64,000 nucleotides of DNA from Clitoria ternatea (GCA_037962975.1 CM075676.1:99890001-99954000); one strand, 5' to 3'. Counted from the first letter of the stretch, positions 1-12,280 are shown. Notes: generated by a model from the letters alone, not told the origin. Numbers and translations are program-made.

Positions 1-327
1 TCTATGGCTATGGTTACATGTGAACTTATGTGGATTAAACAATTTCTTCAAGAGCTGAAATTTTGTGATATTGACAAAATGACATTATATTGTGATAATC
101 AGGCAGCTCTTCATATTGCCTCCAATCCGGTGTTTCATGAGAGAACCAAACACATCGAGATTGATTGTCACTTTATAAGGGAGAAGATTCTGTCCAAGGA
201 AATTCACACTGAATTCATCAACTCTAATGACCAGCCAGCAGATATCCTGACTAAATCCTTGAGAGGACCTAGGATTCAATCTATATGTTCCAAGCTTGGT
301 GCATATGATTTGTATGCTCCAGCTTGA
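1..327 (+). pseudogene. Ty1/copia RNase H, C-terminal fragment
   Basis: The open frame enters from the left edge and ends at a TGA at 325-327. The protein shows the end of a copia-type RNase H: the CDNQAALHIASNP stretch, the HERTKHIEIDCHFIRE stretch and the terminal ADILTKSL motif, all standard for plant Ty1/copia polyproteins. It is followed within a few bases by a purine-rich GAGGGGGAG tract and an LTR-like TGTTAAAATAC start, so this is the 3' end of the coding region. Protease, integrase and reverse transcriptase would lie left of the window. The frame is intact here, but whether the whole element is intact cannot be seen. It runs opposite to the P450 exon at 1468-2388 and may sit inside that gene's intron. 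Confidence 0.9.
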
Positions 328-334
328 GGGGGAG
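326..334 (+). other. polypurine tract of the copia element
   Basis: The purine run GAGGGGGAG lies immediately before a TG dinucleotide, right after the RNase H stop codon. This is the usual place for the plus-strand primer in plant copia elements. Confidence 0.7.
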
Positions 335-520
335 TGTTAAAATACTTGTAATTTATTTGTCAGGTTCCTTAGCTTTTCTAGAAAGCCTTGCTTTATGCCT
401 TGCTTTATGCCCTCTTTTATGCATAATGTCTCCTTTTGTTTTTGTATATAATTGTAGCAATTCCTCATTAATGAATATAGAGAATATTTTGAATCTCAAG
501 TATTATTTTCTTCCGTTTGG
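335..520 (+). repeat. 3' LTR (or its start) of the copia element; right end uncertain
   Basis: It starts with TGTTAAAATAC directly after the polypurine tract. It contains a TATA-like TGTATATAATTG near 444-455 and an AT-rich tail. I could not find a clear terminal CA or a second LTR to align, so the right end is approximate and the LTR may be truncated. Confidence 0.5.
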
Positions 521-1467
521 TAATTTTTATGACCTTTGTGTCCATTTTGGCTCAAATACCCTATTTATGACGTAAATGGTATATTGGTAATTTTAATAAT
601 TTTGTGAACTTTTCTCCTTCAATTTCTAAGATATTTAATTAAATAAGTTAAGTCACATACCTATAAACTTATTAGATCAACTCATTTATTTGGTTTGTTA
701 TGTTTAACATATATATTTAATGTATTTATAATATAATAATGTATAATTATAATATTTTTAAATAATATATTCATAAAAATTTTAATTTATAATATAACTT
801 AAATAAAATAAAAAATTCTTAAAATTATGTTTAATGTGTTGTTTGATTGGATAGTTATTAGTTTTATTTTGATGTAATATTGAATAATTTGTCACTTAAG
901 CTTTTTTAACTGTTAAATATCATTGTTTAGAATTTAATATTTTTTTTCCATTTTACAATTATCTAAAATAGGTGTTTTGGTTCTTTGGGTAATTAATATT
1001 TTGTTGGCCAACTTGGGTTAAAAGACCCATTGATTAATTAGACTTCTTAATAAACAAGCCTTAAAAGGATATTAGGTCAAATCTATTGTTGAATCAAGTC
1101 AAGTTTATGTCTAGAAAAAAAGGTCTACAAGATTTTGAACAAGTGAGACTGAGGCCTGGTAAAATCCAACCTGGCCTAATCTTCACACATTATTAAGAGG
1201 TTTCTATAGGAAGAGAGAAAGAGAGTATATAATACGATATTTCAAATAATAAATATTATTTAAAAATATATTTTAATTAATAATTTTATAAATATATTAA
1301 TCGTCATACTATATGTATATAGGATGAACAACAAACAGGGCAAGGGCACAGTAATAAAGGTCTGTGTTGGTAACTAGTGTGGCGTAAATTTTGAAATTTC
1401 AGATTAATCAGCAACTAATTAAATTTTGTGGCTTATAAAAGAAACATGAGGGAGAGAAAAAACGTAC
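521..1467. other. AT-rich non-coding DNA, probably P450 intron
   Basis: No coding frame or RNA gene is recognisable. Given the splice donor at 1467 on the minus strand, this is the proximal part of the intron of the P450 exon to its right, or the remains of a broken gene. Confidence 0.5.
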
Positions 1468-2388
1468 CATGAGGAGGGCCTTGATATGGGTGATTGTGAG
1501 CGGCGTCTTTGAATCAGCAGCAGCTTCATCCTTCAAATTCAACAAAAACTGCAGAAAATCCTTCTTATTCCCTTCTTTCTCTTCCCCTCGTTCACCAATC
1601 ATTCTATCAAATATCACATCCAATTTCGAAGCTAACACCTTCACCTGTTTCACAACCCCTTGCAAATCCAACCACGCCAACGCCGGAAAAAAATCCGACA
1701 CGTTCGGCGTCCCCAGAAGCCCCGTCAAATCCCCAACAACCTCCCTGAACTCCGCTCCTTCCACCGCCCCTCCCCACAGCATGTTCGTTACCACACTCAT
1801 CACACCCAGAAACACTTGTTCCCCCACGCTCACTGCGCACCCGACTCGACACTTCAAATACGCCACCGTTCTCCGCACCTCACTGCGTCGCAGATCGTAC
1901 ACGGAATCAAGTGTGTTGTTGCTCAGCATCTTCACCACGCACACTTTCCTCAGCATCCGCCATTCCGCTCCATATGGGGTCCACGCTATGTCCTGTCCAC
2001 CGTACGTCGCTGCCTTTCCGGCCGCCGGGACATCACGGTTCGCGAAAACGACGTCGTGGTCTTTGAGCACCTCGCGAGCCGCGGAAGGTGACGTTAGCAC
2101 GATGGCGAGCTTGCGCCCGAGTTGGAGCTTAAAAATTGGGCCGTAGATCTGGGCGAGGCCCAGGAAGTAAGTGTGAAGTTCCGGGTCGAGTGATAGAAGG
2201 TTCCCGAAGATTGGGACGCCCGTTGGGCCTGGTGGTAGCCTCTGGGCTTTGGGTTTGAGGAAGTAGAGCCATGTGTACAAAGTTATAGTGGAAATGAGTA
2301 ACAATGCGAGAAGCAAGGTTGCGTTGTGGGTGTACCAAAAGTAGGGGTTAAGTTTTTGGGAGAAAGATGAAATGAGAGTGAGAGTCAT
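1468..2388 (-). CDS. Cytochrome P450, CYP706-like, exon 1 (copy A)
   Basis: This is the N-terminal 307 residues of a plant microsomal P450, a heme monooxygenase on the ER membrane. Visible are a hydrophobic anchor at about residues 23-43, the proline hinge LPPGPTGVP, the N-terminal block FGNLLSLDPELHTYF typical of CYP706, and the C-helix EWRMLRK. The best start is the ATG at 2386-2388, giving MTLTLISS like copy B; the frame stays open a little upstream but without a better ATG. The exon ends in KALLM followed by a GTACGT donor, the same phase-0 junction as copy B. The second exon, with the I-helix, ExxR and heme-binding cysteine, is absent from 1-1467. It either lies left of the window beyond the copia element or is lost. 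The substrate cannot be inferred. Confidence 0.85.
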
Positions 2389-2459
2389 GGGCAATTATTA
2401 ATGTGTTGAGATTTTAGAAATGAAATGGTTGGTTGGAGTAGGAATCAGAAGATGAGGAT

Positions 2460-2470
2460 GATATATATAA
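2460..2470 (-). promoter_or_regulatory. TATA box candidate for P450 copy A
   Basis: On the minus strand the run TTATATATAT lies about 72-82 bp upstream of the ATG at 2388. That spacing suits a short 5' UTR. There is no transcript evidence. Confidence 0.45.
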
Positions 2471-3050
2471 ATTTAGAGATAATTAGCAGGCCCACAAAAA
2501 CAAAAATCTCCAAAACGACAATACTCTGGTTGCCTTGCATGGACAGCAAGTTAACGGGGATGGGATTTAAATGGAAGAGAAAATAAGACTAAAGAAATTT
2601 TATAAAAGATTTCTTTCCTTTTTCAAACAAAAATATATGATCTCTCATTTTCTTTTTATACAAGACTAACCAAATTGTCATTCAGTTTTTATGACATGTT
2701 ATGTGGAGGGTTCTAAAGCCCTCAATTTTTCTAAGGGTGGTTTTGTGAGAATGATTCTACCCTAATTCCCTAAGCCAATTCCACGTTAATTTTGTTTAAT
2801 TCAACAAAGTATGTAACTATGCATAGATGAGGGATACAGATTGTTAACTAACTTCCACACGTTCACGTGGAGGTTAGCATCCTACACACTCCATGCCACT
2901 TATTAGAAAAGGTGCTCTTTATCTTAAGCAAGGATGCAAAAGAATCCGTATTAGTAGATATAGGTGGATAAAATCTGATATGGATAGAATTTGAATTTTT
3001 AAATGGATATTCAAGGAAATAAATGGATTTTTTTGAAATCTATCAAGTTA
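2471..3050. other. intergenic DNA
   Basis: This is AT-rich upstream sequence of P450 copy A. I see no gene or clear repeat boundary apart from the element beginning at 3051. Confidence 0.4.
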
Positions 3051-3594
3051 TGTGGGTTTTCGATATGAGTCTTATATTGGTGTTGATATTCGTTGATCCA
3101 TATAAGTAGTAACTACATACAACATCCAGCATCAATATGAGTACAAAAAATATCGCTCCCCACAAAACTTTTGATAATTGGTATCGTTAGCAAGCTACTA
3201 TCAAGTTGAGGTTGGGGGGGTATACTAGTCAACCCTTGTAAATGTATCAGGAATGTTTATGTTAGCTTTTCTTATAGTTTATGGAAAAGTACTTACACAA
3301 TTGTCACTTGACTTCTATAAACATTACTCATTTATTACACATGAAGTATGTTCAACCAACCTTAAAACTCAAGCTTCGATATTGATATCGTATTGACTTG
3401 AGCGTTAGAGTATCTTTACAGATGACGTCTTATTTCACCTCTTAACATCATATACTAGTGTGTGTTGGATAAAATGCGACTAGATCTCGAGATCCCCACT
3501 AGACTTGAGGATAAAATATTGGATTCTCAATGGACAAATGTAAGACATTATAGACCGAAGTCTGGTACCCCATACTGAACAAACCACATCCTGT
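3051..3594. repeat. Terminal direct repeat, left copy
   Basis: It aligns along its length with 4773-5326, including TATCGCTCCCCACAAAACTT and the end segment TAGACCGAAGTC. The precise right end is uncertain by a few bases. Confidence 0.75.
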
Positions 3595-4772
3595 AGGACA
3601 AGCCAAAATTACTCTCACAACCTTAATTGTTTACATGGAAACAGGTTTCCAAACACAAATCACTCCAGAAAGCGATGTGCACGACGTTACCAACTTGGAG
3701 CAAAACCAACTGGGATATACCTTGGGGATGGAGTTAACTAGACAATTCAAAAATTTGAAACCTGGGGAAAGCATGAAAATTTAGCATCAACTATGCAACC
3801 ATGGGGATTGAGTTAATTGAGGGTGACACTCAAAAAATTTAGTACCCTCATCTTAAGCTTATTTTAAGGGGAATTCCATCTAAACCTTTGAGAAACAAAT
3901 CTCTAACATGAATAAATAATATAGCAACCCTGGTACATGACAGATCTTGTCTGTGATTAGCAACAAGACAATGGCAAAGCCATCTTTATTTTCTTTGCTA
4001 GCATGAATGGATATATCAGGTATTCTGATACCATCAACTTCTTCTACATACTTTGATAGAAGGGCGAGTGGTTCAACGTGAACCTAGAAGTATTGATCCT
4101 TGGCCTTTTTGGTTGTCTAATTGATTCTATGGGCTAAGACATTGGAGTTCGTCTCGTCCATAATGATGACATTACAAATTCCAATTCCGGAATGACCCTT
4201 AAACACCATTAGAATTATGGTATATTGGAAGAAAATGATGCAACTCTAGAACTCCAAATCGTCAAAAAGATAGTATCTATAGCTTGAGTTTGAACCCCAA
4301 AATGAGGAAAAGGATCCCAGCAGTGAATGAGGTATGGATGCAGTGTTGAAATAAGTTTTGATGGCAAACAAGGTCAGATTTAATGATGTCAAATATATTA
4401 AAATAGTCAAACTAACATCCTAGAGTGAACAAATTATCAAGCAAGTTATAATGTTCAATAAAGCTCTAGAAGAACGATGGAAGCAATAAGAATTGCTTAT
4501 CTGGAACGAGTAAATCCGAAAGGTTTAGAAGTCTTTGATCTAAACTGGAACATGGAGTCGATGCAGATATAACGTTCTTATTTTTAAAAATAAAATTTCA
4601 ATAATCCAAATAAATTTTTCACAAATAAATTAAATTTCAGTACAGGATTCGGATTCAACAATAAAAGTATCAGTTTTACATCAATCCGACCGGCTCATTT
4701 AAATATACAAATAATATAATGACTCGTTATTCACAGGAGCCGGCCAAGGCTTCTACAAGTATATGATTATTA
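3595..4772. other. interior of the small LTR-type element
   Basis: About 1.18 kb without an open frame of note on either strand. No similarity to gag or pol motifs was seen. Confidence 0.4.
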
Positions 4773-5326
4773 TGTGGGTATTCGATATGGGTCTTATATT
4801 GGTGTTGGTATTCATTGATCCATATCAGTAGTAACTACATACAACATCCAGTATTAATATGAGCACAAAAAATATCGCTCCCCACAAAACTTATGATAAT
4901 TGGTATCATTAGCGAGCTAGTATCAAGTTGAGGTTGGGGGGCATACTAGTAAACACTTGTAAATGTATCACAAATGTTTGTGTCTATGTTAGCTTTTCTT
5001 ACGGTTTATGGAAAAGTATTTGCACAATTGTCACTTGACTTCTATAAACATTACTCATTTACTACACATGAAGTATGTTCAACCAACCTTAAAACTCAAG
5101 CTCCAATATTGATATCGTACTGACTTGAGCGTTAGAGTATCTTTACAGATGACGTCTTATTTCACCTCTTAACATCATATACTAGTGTGTGTTGGATAAA
5201 ATACGACTAGATCTTGAGATCCCCACTAGACATGAGGATAAAATATTGGATTCTCAATGGACCAGTGTAAGACATTATAGACCGAAGTCTAGTACCCCAT
5301 ACTGAACAAATCATTACCACATCCTG
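4773..5326. repeat. Terminal direct repeat, right copy
   Basis: Direct repeat of 3051-3594. It carries an extra TGTCTA near 4980 and an extra TCATT-like insertion near its right end. Confidence 0.75.
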
Positions 5327-5810
5327 TGAATTTTTTTTCTTTTACATCTAGCTTGAATATTTTATTTTTAATTATTGTTAAGTGTTGACACAGTTAGCCA
5401 AAAAGTTACTTTTAAATTATATATTGGCTTAATTGTGTATTTGATCTCTAAAAAGTTTTTTAAGTTTGTCAAAAGTCCCTGATGTGACAGACGAAGAAGT
5501 TACATTACCAAGTCACATATTGTTATTGACATATTATTATCTTCTATTAGATAAATAAATATCTATTGTATTAATTCTTTATTAGCAGACTTATATCAAA
5601 CATTTATAATCTTATAAGGACTAAAACCTTTCCCAAAATTTTACAGAAACTTTTTGACACAATTAAGAAACTTTCATGTAACTAGATACACAGTTGGGCC
5701 TATTATTAAATATATTAGACGATATAAGTATGAGGCCAAAGGTGGAATTAACACACATATATATACACCCTATTACCGTGTATTAGTACATGAGTATTTA
5801 CTGTATTAAT

Positions 5811-8800
5811 TCAGTTTGATTTATAAAGATCGGGGTTAGACCATCGTGGGGTGGGAATAGCAACCAAAGGTATTTTCTTTTTGAGAACAATACCAAATTT
5901 CTCTGATGCATCCAACTTGTCTCCTGGGGCTACTGTCCAATCAAACAAGTGCACAAGTGTTGCAAGAAAATACAGAACCGTCCTTTCAGCCATTGCTATT
6001 CCTGCACACATTCTTCTTCCAGACCCAAAGGGAAAATAATTGAAGTCATTTCCACTAAAATCATATTTGACATCTAAGAACCTTGTAGGGTCAAATTCAA
6101 GAGGTTTCTCCCAAATGGAATGGTCTCTATGAATAGCCCACACATTCACAAACACACGAGACCCCTTTGGGACAGTGTAACCTGCCACAGTGGTGGTTTC
6201 ACTAGGACAGTGTGGAACCAGAAGTGGAAGTACAGGGTGTAAGCGAAGAGTTTCTTTCATAACAGCTTGCATGTAAGGAAGGTTATGAATGTGGGATTCT
6301 TCTACCATCTTCTCTTTCCCAACTACAACTTCTAACTCCTCTTGGACTCTCTTCATTACCTCTGGCTTCTGCATTATTTCTGCCATTGCAAACTCAATTG
6401 TGTTGGAAGATGTGTCACTTCCACCCACAATCATGTCCTGTTTTTTCTCATACAAATCCAAAATTTTAACAATACAGTAGTTATTGAATTGTTTTAAGAC
6501 ATAAATTATTCATAAAACAATTTATACAATAATCTTTTTATTAATCTTTCTCCATTATATTATATCATTCATCTTATCTCATAATTTTCTTTTTTCTTCC
6601 ATCTCAATTGTTGTACATGTATAGTTTCTCATTATTTAATATCATTGATTGATATATCCCTTAACGGTCAATAGGCAAGTAGAAAATTAGGTTATTTCTA
6701 GAGATTGAGTCTTTTTGTAGTAGTTTTTATTGTGCGTATTAAATTAGTTGGAAGTAAAAAATTATTTCCTTAAGGTTGTCCCTGAAAATGGAATTTTAAA
6801 TTCTATAGTTGTTAAATCATAAAGAAAATTTAACGTATAATAGATGATAATATAAGATGAATTAGATTTAAAAAATGAGGAATTTTAAAATACTATTTTA
6901 ACATGAGCTATTTTAAATTCTTTATATTTATATTAAAAATTGTTAAGCTGAAATTTTATGATAATTCTAAAATACTTCATTATCATTTAAATAAATTGTA
7001 ATATTTTACAAATGTTTAAAATTTAAAGTAATTTTGAGCTTTGTAAAATTATAGTTTACACATTCATTTACATTAAACTGAATAGACATTAAAAAAATAT
7101 ATATTTGAATAATGTTTCACACAAATTTTTGGTCAGGTTTTTTTTTATATTTCAATGATAATTTGTAAGTTTATATTCAAAATTTTGCAACACATATTTG
7201 ATTGTAAATTTTTATTTTTCCTATTAAAATAATTTGATTCGCCATTATTTACATGAAAATTAATGACAATAAATACTAAAAATTTAGTTTTTGTTCGTCA
7301 ATCTACTAAGAATATAGTTAAATTTTGTCCTTCAAGGCAATGTTTGAAAAAGGAAAGGAAATCAGATTCGTAAGCTTAAAAAAATAAAAATAAAAAAACC
7401 CTTAAGACCAAACATAAATAGATTGAAAAGACATACATAGATCTTACCGTGGGGCAACTAAGCTTAAGCTCGTCAATATAATCGAACTTCTATCTATTTT
7501 ATAATCGGTTCATTTATTTTAGTCTATTTTTAAGTATTTTAAAAAAATATTTTTTTATAAGTATTTGTTTAATAAGCAGATTAAAATTATTTTTCAAATG
7601 AACAGAAATATGTTTATTTTTTTTACATATTTTTAAAACTATAAACAAACATATAAAATTTAAAATAAGTATTTTTTAAATTAAAAAATATTTATCCTTT
7701 AAAATAAGTTTAAAGTTGAGTTTAAGCTTAAGAAAACCAGAAAGTGTGGAGTTTCATTGACTTTTGTCATACACATAATTCTTATAAAAATTTAAAAACT
7801 AATTTTAATTTTTGCTCTCGAATTACATTAACTAGCCTAAAAGCTTTCAAATAAAAATAAACAAAACTAGCCTAAAGCCTTTCATATGAATCACAAAACT
7901 AGCCTAAAACCTTTCAAATAAAAATAAACAAATAGCCATTAAAGATCCATTTTTATAAGAAAAAAAAATTAGGACGATCATATACTTTTTAAAAATATAA
8001 AATCTCCAAAAATATTTTAATGCTTGTTTTCGAAGGTTAAATACAATAATACAATAACTTCAAAGAATGAAGCCAAAAAAATAACTTAAAGAAACTAAAG
8101 AAATATCACACAACCACTTCTTTTGTTTTATATGACTTAAAAAAGAAGAGAGAAGGTAATATACGAGAAATGTGAGAATGAGAGCTGTACCATATAATAA
8201 TATAATAAATAGTGAAGATTAATTATGTGAATAAGTGATGATCATATGATTTTTAAAAATTTTTAATCTCAATCGGAGATTCATTAGTTTCAAAAAAATT
8301 TTTTATAAGATATATGTAAAAGAAAATATGAATCTTGTGATCTTAACTAACATGTAATTCTAATTTCCAGTCAGAATAAGAATTTGTGACTCTAGAGGAG
8401 TGCCACCATCTCACCTGGAAAGTGACAGAAAAGTACAAGTAGAAGGAAATTGAAACATACCATGAGCAGCGCCTTAACTTGAGTAGTGGTGAGAGAGTGG
8501 TCGGAATCTCCACCTTCATCCTTCAAGTTCAACAAAAACTGCAAAAAATCCTTCTTTTTCCCATTATCTCCCTCTTCCCCTCGTTGCCCGATCATTCTTT
8601 CAAATATCCCATCGAATTTCGGAACCAAAGCCAGCATCCGTTTCTCTACCCCTTGCAAATCCAACCGGGCCAACCCGGGAAAAAAATCCGACACGTTCGG
8701 CGTCCCCAACAGCTCCGTCATCTCCGCCACCATCTCCCTGAACTCCGCCCCCAAACTCTCCCTCTCCGCCCCTTCCACCGCCCCTCCCCACATCATATTC

Positions 8801-9390
8801 GTGAGTACATTCATCACCGTCAGAAACACCTGTTCCCCTACGTTCACTCCGCACCCAACCCGACCGTACAAATACGCCACCGTTTTCCGCAACTCGTTGC
8901 GGCGCAGATCGTACACGGAATCCAGGGTGGTGTTGCTCAGCATCTTCACCACGCACACTTTTCTCAGCTTCCGCCAATCGGATCCGTACGGGGTCCATAC
9001 TATGTCGGTTCCGCCGTACGTGGCTGCCCTGCCGGCGGCCGGAACGTCGCGGTTGGCGAAAACGACGTCGTGTTCCTTGAGCACCTCACGAGCCGTGGCT
9101 GGTGAGGTCAAGACGATGCCGAGCTTGCTCCCGAGTTGGAGCTTAAAGATCGGCCCGTGGATCTGGGCCAGGCCGGCGAAGTAAGTGTGAAGGTCCGGGT
9201 CCAAGGATAGAAGGTTACCGAAGAAAGGGAGGCCCGATGGGCCTGGTGGGAGATTTTGGGGTTTTGGTTTGAAGAAGTAGAGCCATGTAACTGTGGAAAT
9301 GATGAATAATGATAGGATCAGGGTCGTGCTATGACTGTACCAATATTGGTTGAGGTTCAGGGTTTGGAAGAGAGTTAAGAGGAGGGTCAT
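5811..9390 (-). CDS. Cytochrome P450, CYP706-like, complete two-exon gene (copy B)
   Basis: Exon 1 is 8461-9390 (310 codons) and exon 2 is 5811-6437 (208 codons plus stop), joined across a 2,023-bp phase-0 intron (GTATGT donor; acceptor TTTTTTCTCATAC read in reverse, ending CAG). The predicted 518 aa match the family's usual length. Features in order: membrane anchor at about 22-40; PPGP hinge 48-51; C-helix WRKLR 139-143; I-helix oxygen-binding GGSDTS near 315-320, just after the splice junction; K-helix KETLR with E372 and R375; FDPTRF at about 425-430; heme loop FGSGRRMCAG with C454. The start is the ATG at 9388-9390, in good context; the frame is open further upstream to 9552, but that part does not match copy A. 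Both copies lie on the same strand and look like a tandem duplication. Oxidation of a small hydrophobic metabolite is expected; the substrate is unknown. Confidence 0.92.
6438..8460 (-). other. intron of P450 copy B
   Basis: AT-rich 2.0-kb intron bounded by GT and AG on the minus strand. It is placed at the position where both copies end exon 1 with KALLM. No nested element is obvious. A short pattern CTAGCCTAAA-GCCTTTCA repeats three times at about 7833-7918. Confidence 0.85.
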
Positions 9391-10324
9391 GGTGATTGGT
9401 AACTGTACCAATACTGTGGTGAGAATTTGAGATATGCGAGAAGTGAAATACCCAGAGCTATTCAGAAATATGCAGAAAAGACAAAATATGAGTTTGCATG
9501 GATCGCCAATGGAGTTGGAAGATGACAAAGGGAATCTTTTGGAAATTAGCATTGCCGTTTATTGGAGGTTGACTCCCCACCCAGGACCAATCACAATTAA
9601 CATAATATCTAAGGATACATAGTTTTTTAAATATAAATATTAAATTTGTAGTATTTTTTTATCCTCTTAGGCCCTCTGGCCTTTCTCTAATTTTACAAGC
9701 TGTACAGTTGATATTTATAAGTTTGTTTGGTTGACCAATTTCTTCTTTAAAAATTATGTCATTATGCTTCAGAATGATTGGTTAAATGATTTGTTTTTAT
9801 CTTACCTTATGCATCCTGGGCGAACACTAAAATGTATTGGCTACAAGAAAAAAGAAATTATAACGAAAAAGAAATTCTAAAATTGTTTATGATTATGATA
9901 ATTTCTTCGTAAACAACAATATATGTGTACGAAACTTTTATCTCCCGACTCCATCTTTCCTTTTCCCTTTCCAAGTTTTAAGTTGGTGTATTGTGTGCTT
10001 TGAATATTGCCCCTACCCAGTTGCATCCGAACGGCTAGGTATTTGTATGGGCGTTCGAGATATTGTGCGAGCACTTCGGCCGCCCTCACAAGCAAAGAAA
10101 GCTTGAAACAAGGAGAAACAATATGTTTACGGGGTACCTTATTAGCTAGAGAATAATGACTGTTGGATCTAAGTAAATGCATCGATATGGACAAAGAAAA
10201 GAACCCTATTCTTATGGAACTACCAACGATCATTCATCCATGTGTGCATATGTTGTTCGTGCTCCTTACTCAACAACAGATTGGTGGTGATTTTCTATTA
10301 AGGTGAAAATTAGTTATTCCATAT
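9391..10324. other. intergenic DNA upstream of P450 copy B
   Basis: It should contain the promoter of copy B. An AT-rich TATA-like run near 9630-9642 lies about 240 bp upstream of the ATG, too far to call with confidence. A 118-codon frame on the minus strand (9877-10233) has no recognisable domain and I do not call it a gene. Confidence 0.4.
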
Positions 10325-10329
10325 ATTTC

Positions 10330-10596
10330 TGTTCACACACAAAAAGTAGACACAGAAACCCTAGAGAATTCCCCTAGGGATTAGGTTTATTATCTCTCTA
10401 TGATGTGTCACTTGAGTTATAATGTGAGCCTCTAGGCTGTATTTATACACTTATACAATAAAGGAAAGAGGGGAATCTTAGGCCCAGACCCAATAAGGGA
10501 GATAACCGCTTCTAGTGGGATAATGAAGAATCATTATTTGCTAAATTAAAGGGATGAGGGGGTACCGTGGGACCCCCTCTAATCAGGGAGGGAACA
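10330..10596 (-). repeat. 3' LTR of G1
   Basis: 267 bp, aligning without indels to 16220-16486 with about 15 or more substitutions by eye. Read on the minus strand it starts TGTTCCC and ends near AAACA/GAACA. Confidence 0.92.
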
Positions 10597-10849
10597 TGAG
10601 CCCCCTAGTCACGAGCTCTAGGTGTAGAGCCGAGCGAAGTGGCTAAGTGCCAAGGTGAGACACCTTCATGTTGGGTGCTGATCAGGGATTCGTCTTGAGG
10701 GTGTATGAGCCGATGTCGAGTGATCAAGCCCGAGTGGATCGGGTAACCAATTCTGAGTAGCTATATACCAAACGATATCTGGTCTTGAACTTTTGTTGTT
10801 TCTTCGTGAGATGAGCTGAGTCGTACTTGTCTCATTGTTGTCGTGGTGG

Positions 10850-11028
10850 GCCTCGTAAGAAACCTCTCAGGGGAAAACCTAGTGGGAAAAACCCTTTGAG
10901 CAGGAAAAAAAGAGCCCCGTTGTTACATTCAACGCTAATATATTTTACTATTTTGGCAGGCCTCATTAAAACCTCTCGGGGGAAAACCCAGTGGGAAAAA
11001 ACTCCTTGAGTAGGAAAAAGAGTGCCTC
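10850..11028 (-). repeat. Two copies of a conserved gypsy 3'-region motif
   Basis: Two units at 10850-10918 and 10960-11028 share CCTCATTAAAACCTCTCGGG, then GGAAAACCCAGTGGGAAAAA and a following AGGAAAAAGAGTGCC. A third copy lies at 12281-12350, and a related one in the unrelated-by-position Tat element at 43906-43968. The motif lies downstream of pol in both elements. The function is unknown to me. Confidence 0.75.
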
Positions 11029-11377
11029 TGTTACATTAGATTATAATATACGATTAAATGACTTGTTTTTCCAAGTCGGTATGCTCATTTACTGATGATG
11101 TCTCTCAACCGGTGTGGGTCTTCCTATTTGACTGTTAGCTTTAGATCTCTCTTTTGAAAGTGTCGTGGTTCAAGTGGTGGTCCGAGTGATGTTTCTTCCT
11201 CGTCGTACGATGTTCTTCTAAGGAAAGGTTCTCCTAGTTTTGTCACAGGAACTTTTAGTTGGAGCGACATGGTGCTTGCATATTTTTAAGTTTCGAGAAT
11301 CACTTCCAGGGTAAGGATGAACTAGAACCAAATCCCCTCGAACAAGGTTTCCCTGGTGTCGACTGATGGATTGTTGC

Positions 11378-11536
11378 TGATTTTGAATGAGTGAATCCAA
11401 GTGAGTGATTGATTCTGAATGAGTGATTGACTCCAAATGAGTGATTCCGAGTGAGTGATTGATTTTGAATGAGCAGTTGACTCCAAATGAGTGATTCCGA
11501 GTGAATGGTTGATTCTGAATGAGCAATTCCGAGTGA
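11378..11536. repeat. ~50-bp minisatellite in the G1 3' region
   Basis: About three imperfect units built from TGAGTGATT, GACTCCAAATGAGTGATT and CCGAGTGAGTGATTGATT words. The short frames read from it (85-102 codons) are repeat artefacts. Confidence 0.75.
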
Positions 11537-11730
11537 GGTAGGGCTTGGCCCTGTCACATGGGGAGTTCTATTGATCGGGGCCTCCTCGTGCTAAAAAGTG
11601 TGCGTGTGTTACTTGAGTCTTCTGTTTCTTCAACGTATGTGATTCATTCACTGAGTAAGTGCATGTTACTCGGGCCTTAGCGTATTAGGCTTAATGTTAC
11701 TTACTGTAATGCAGGTTTTTTGAAATGACC

Positions 11731-12010
11731 GATAACTTGGGCTCAGGCTTATCTTCAAAGTTGCCGAGAGCTCGTGCTCAGGCTTATCTTCAAAATTGTC
11801 GAGAGCTCGTGCTCGGGCTTGTCCTTAAAATTTTCGAGAACTCATGCTTGAGCTTGTCTTCAAGATTACCGAGAACTCGTGCTTGGGCTTTGCTTCAAGA
11901 TTACCGAGAGCTTGTGCTCAGGCTTGACTTCAAGATTTCTGAGAGCTTGTGCTCGGGCTTGACTTCAAGATTGCCGAGAGCTCATGCTCGGACTTTCTTA
12001 CTTGATCGCT
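11731..12010. repeat. 35-bp tandem repeat, about 8 units
   Basis: Units start at 11731 (diverged), 11766, 11801, 11836, 11871, 11906, 11941 and 11976, an exact 35-bp period. The core is GAGAGCTCGTGCTCGGGCTT followed by CTTCAAGATTRCC. Longer, diverged relatives with GCCGAGGGATCRA continue to about 12220. Because the period is not a multiple of three, the open frame through it is not evidence of coding. Confidence 0.9.
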
Positions 12011-12280
12011 TTTCAAGTCTTCAAGACGTATAAGCCAAGCCGCGCTCGAGCTTTTCATGTACCGAAGGATTGGATCCGCGTTCGGGCTTTACTTGACCAG
12101 ATTCAAGCCTTCAAAATGTATGCCGAGGGATCAACTTCGCGCTCGGCCTTTTCGTATACTTGAATGAATTCAAACCTTCTAAACGTATGCCGAGGGATCG
12201 ATTCCGCGCTCGGGCTTAACTTGTTGTGGATTTTGTCCTTACTGGAAAAACATAAAAGTCTTTATTGAGAAATGGAAGGG

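Larger units (their letters stand above)
3051..5326. mobile_element. Small non-autonomous LTR-type element (TRIM/LARD-like)
   Basis: Two direct repeats of about 545 bp (3051-3594 and 4773-5326) flank about 1.18 kb of DNA with no recognisable open frame. The repeats start TGTGGGT and share the same ending around ACCACATCCTGT. Small indels and scattered substitutions put them at roughly 90-95% identity by eye. I find no convincing primer-binding site, polypurine tract or target duplication, so calling these LTRs is an inference. A segmental duplication is the alternative. A much more diverged relative seems to lie at 22150-22560. The element sits between the two P450 copies. Confidence 0.55.

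Noticed and set aside
1469..2146. Long plus-strand frames opposite the P450 exons (also 8479-9184)
   Set aside because: They are the complement of strongly supported P450 coding sequence, occur in both paralogues only because the coding is GC-rich, and show no domain of their own.
9877..10233. 118-codon minus-strand frame
   Set aside because: No recognisable domain, no splice or promoter context, ordinary for a frame of this length by chance.
11218..12033. Open frames with repetitive protein text (SESTIHSES, LPRARAQAYLQ)
   Set aside because: They are read through the 50-bp and 35-bp minisatellites of G1; the periods are not multiples of three and the frames drift.
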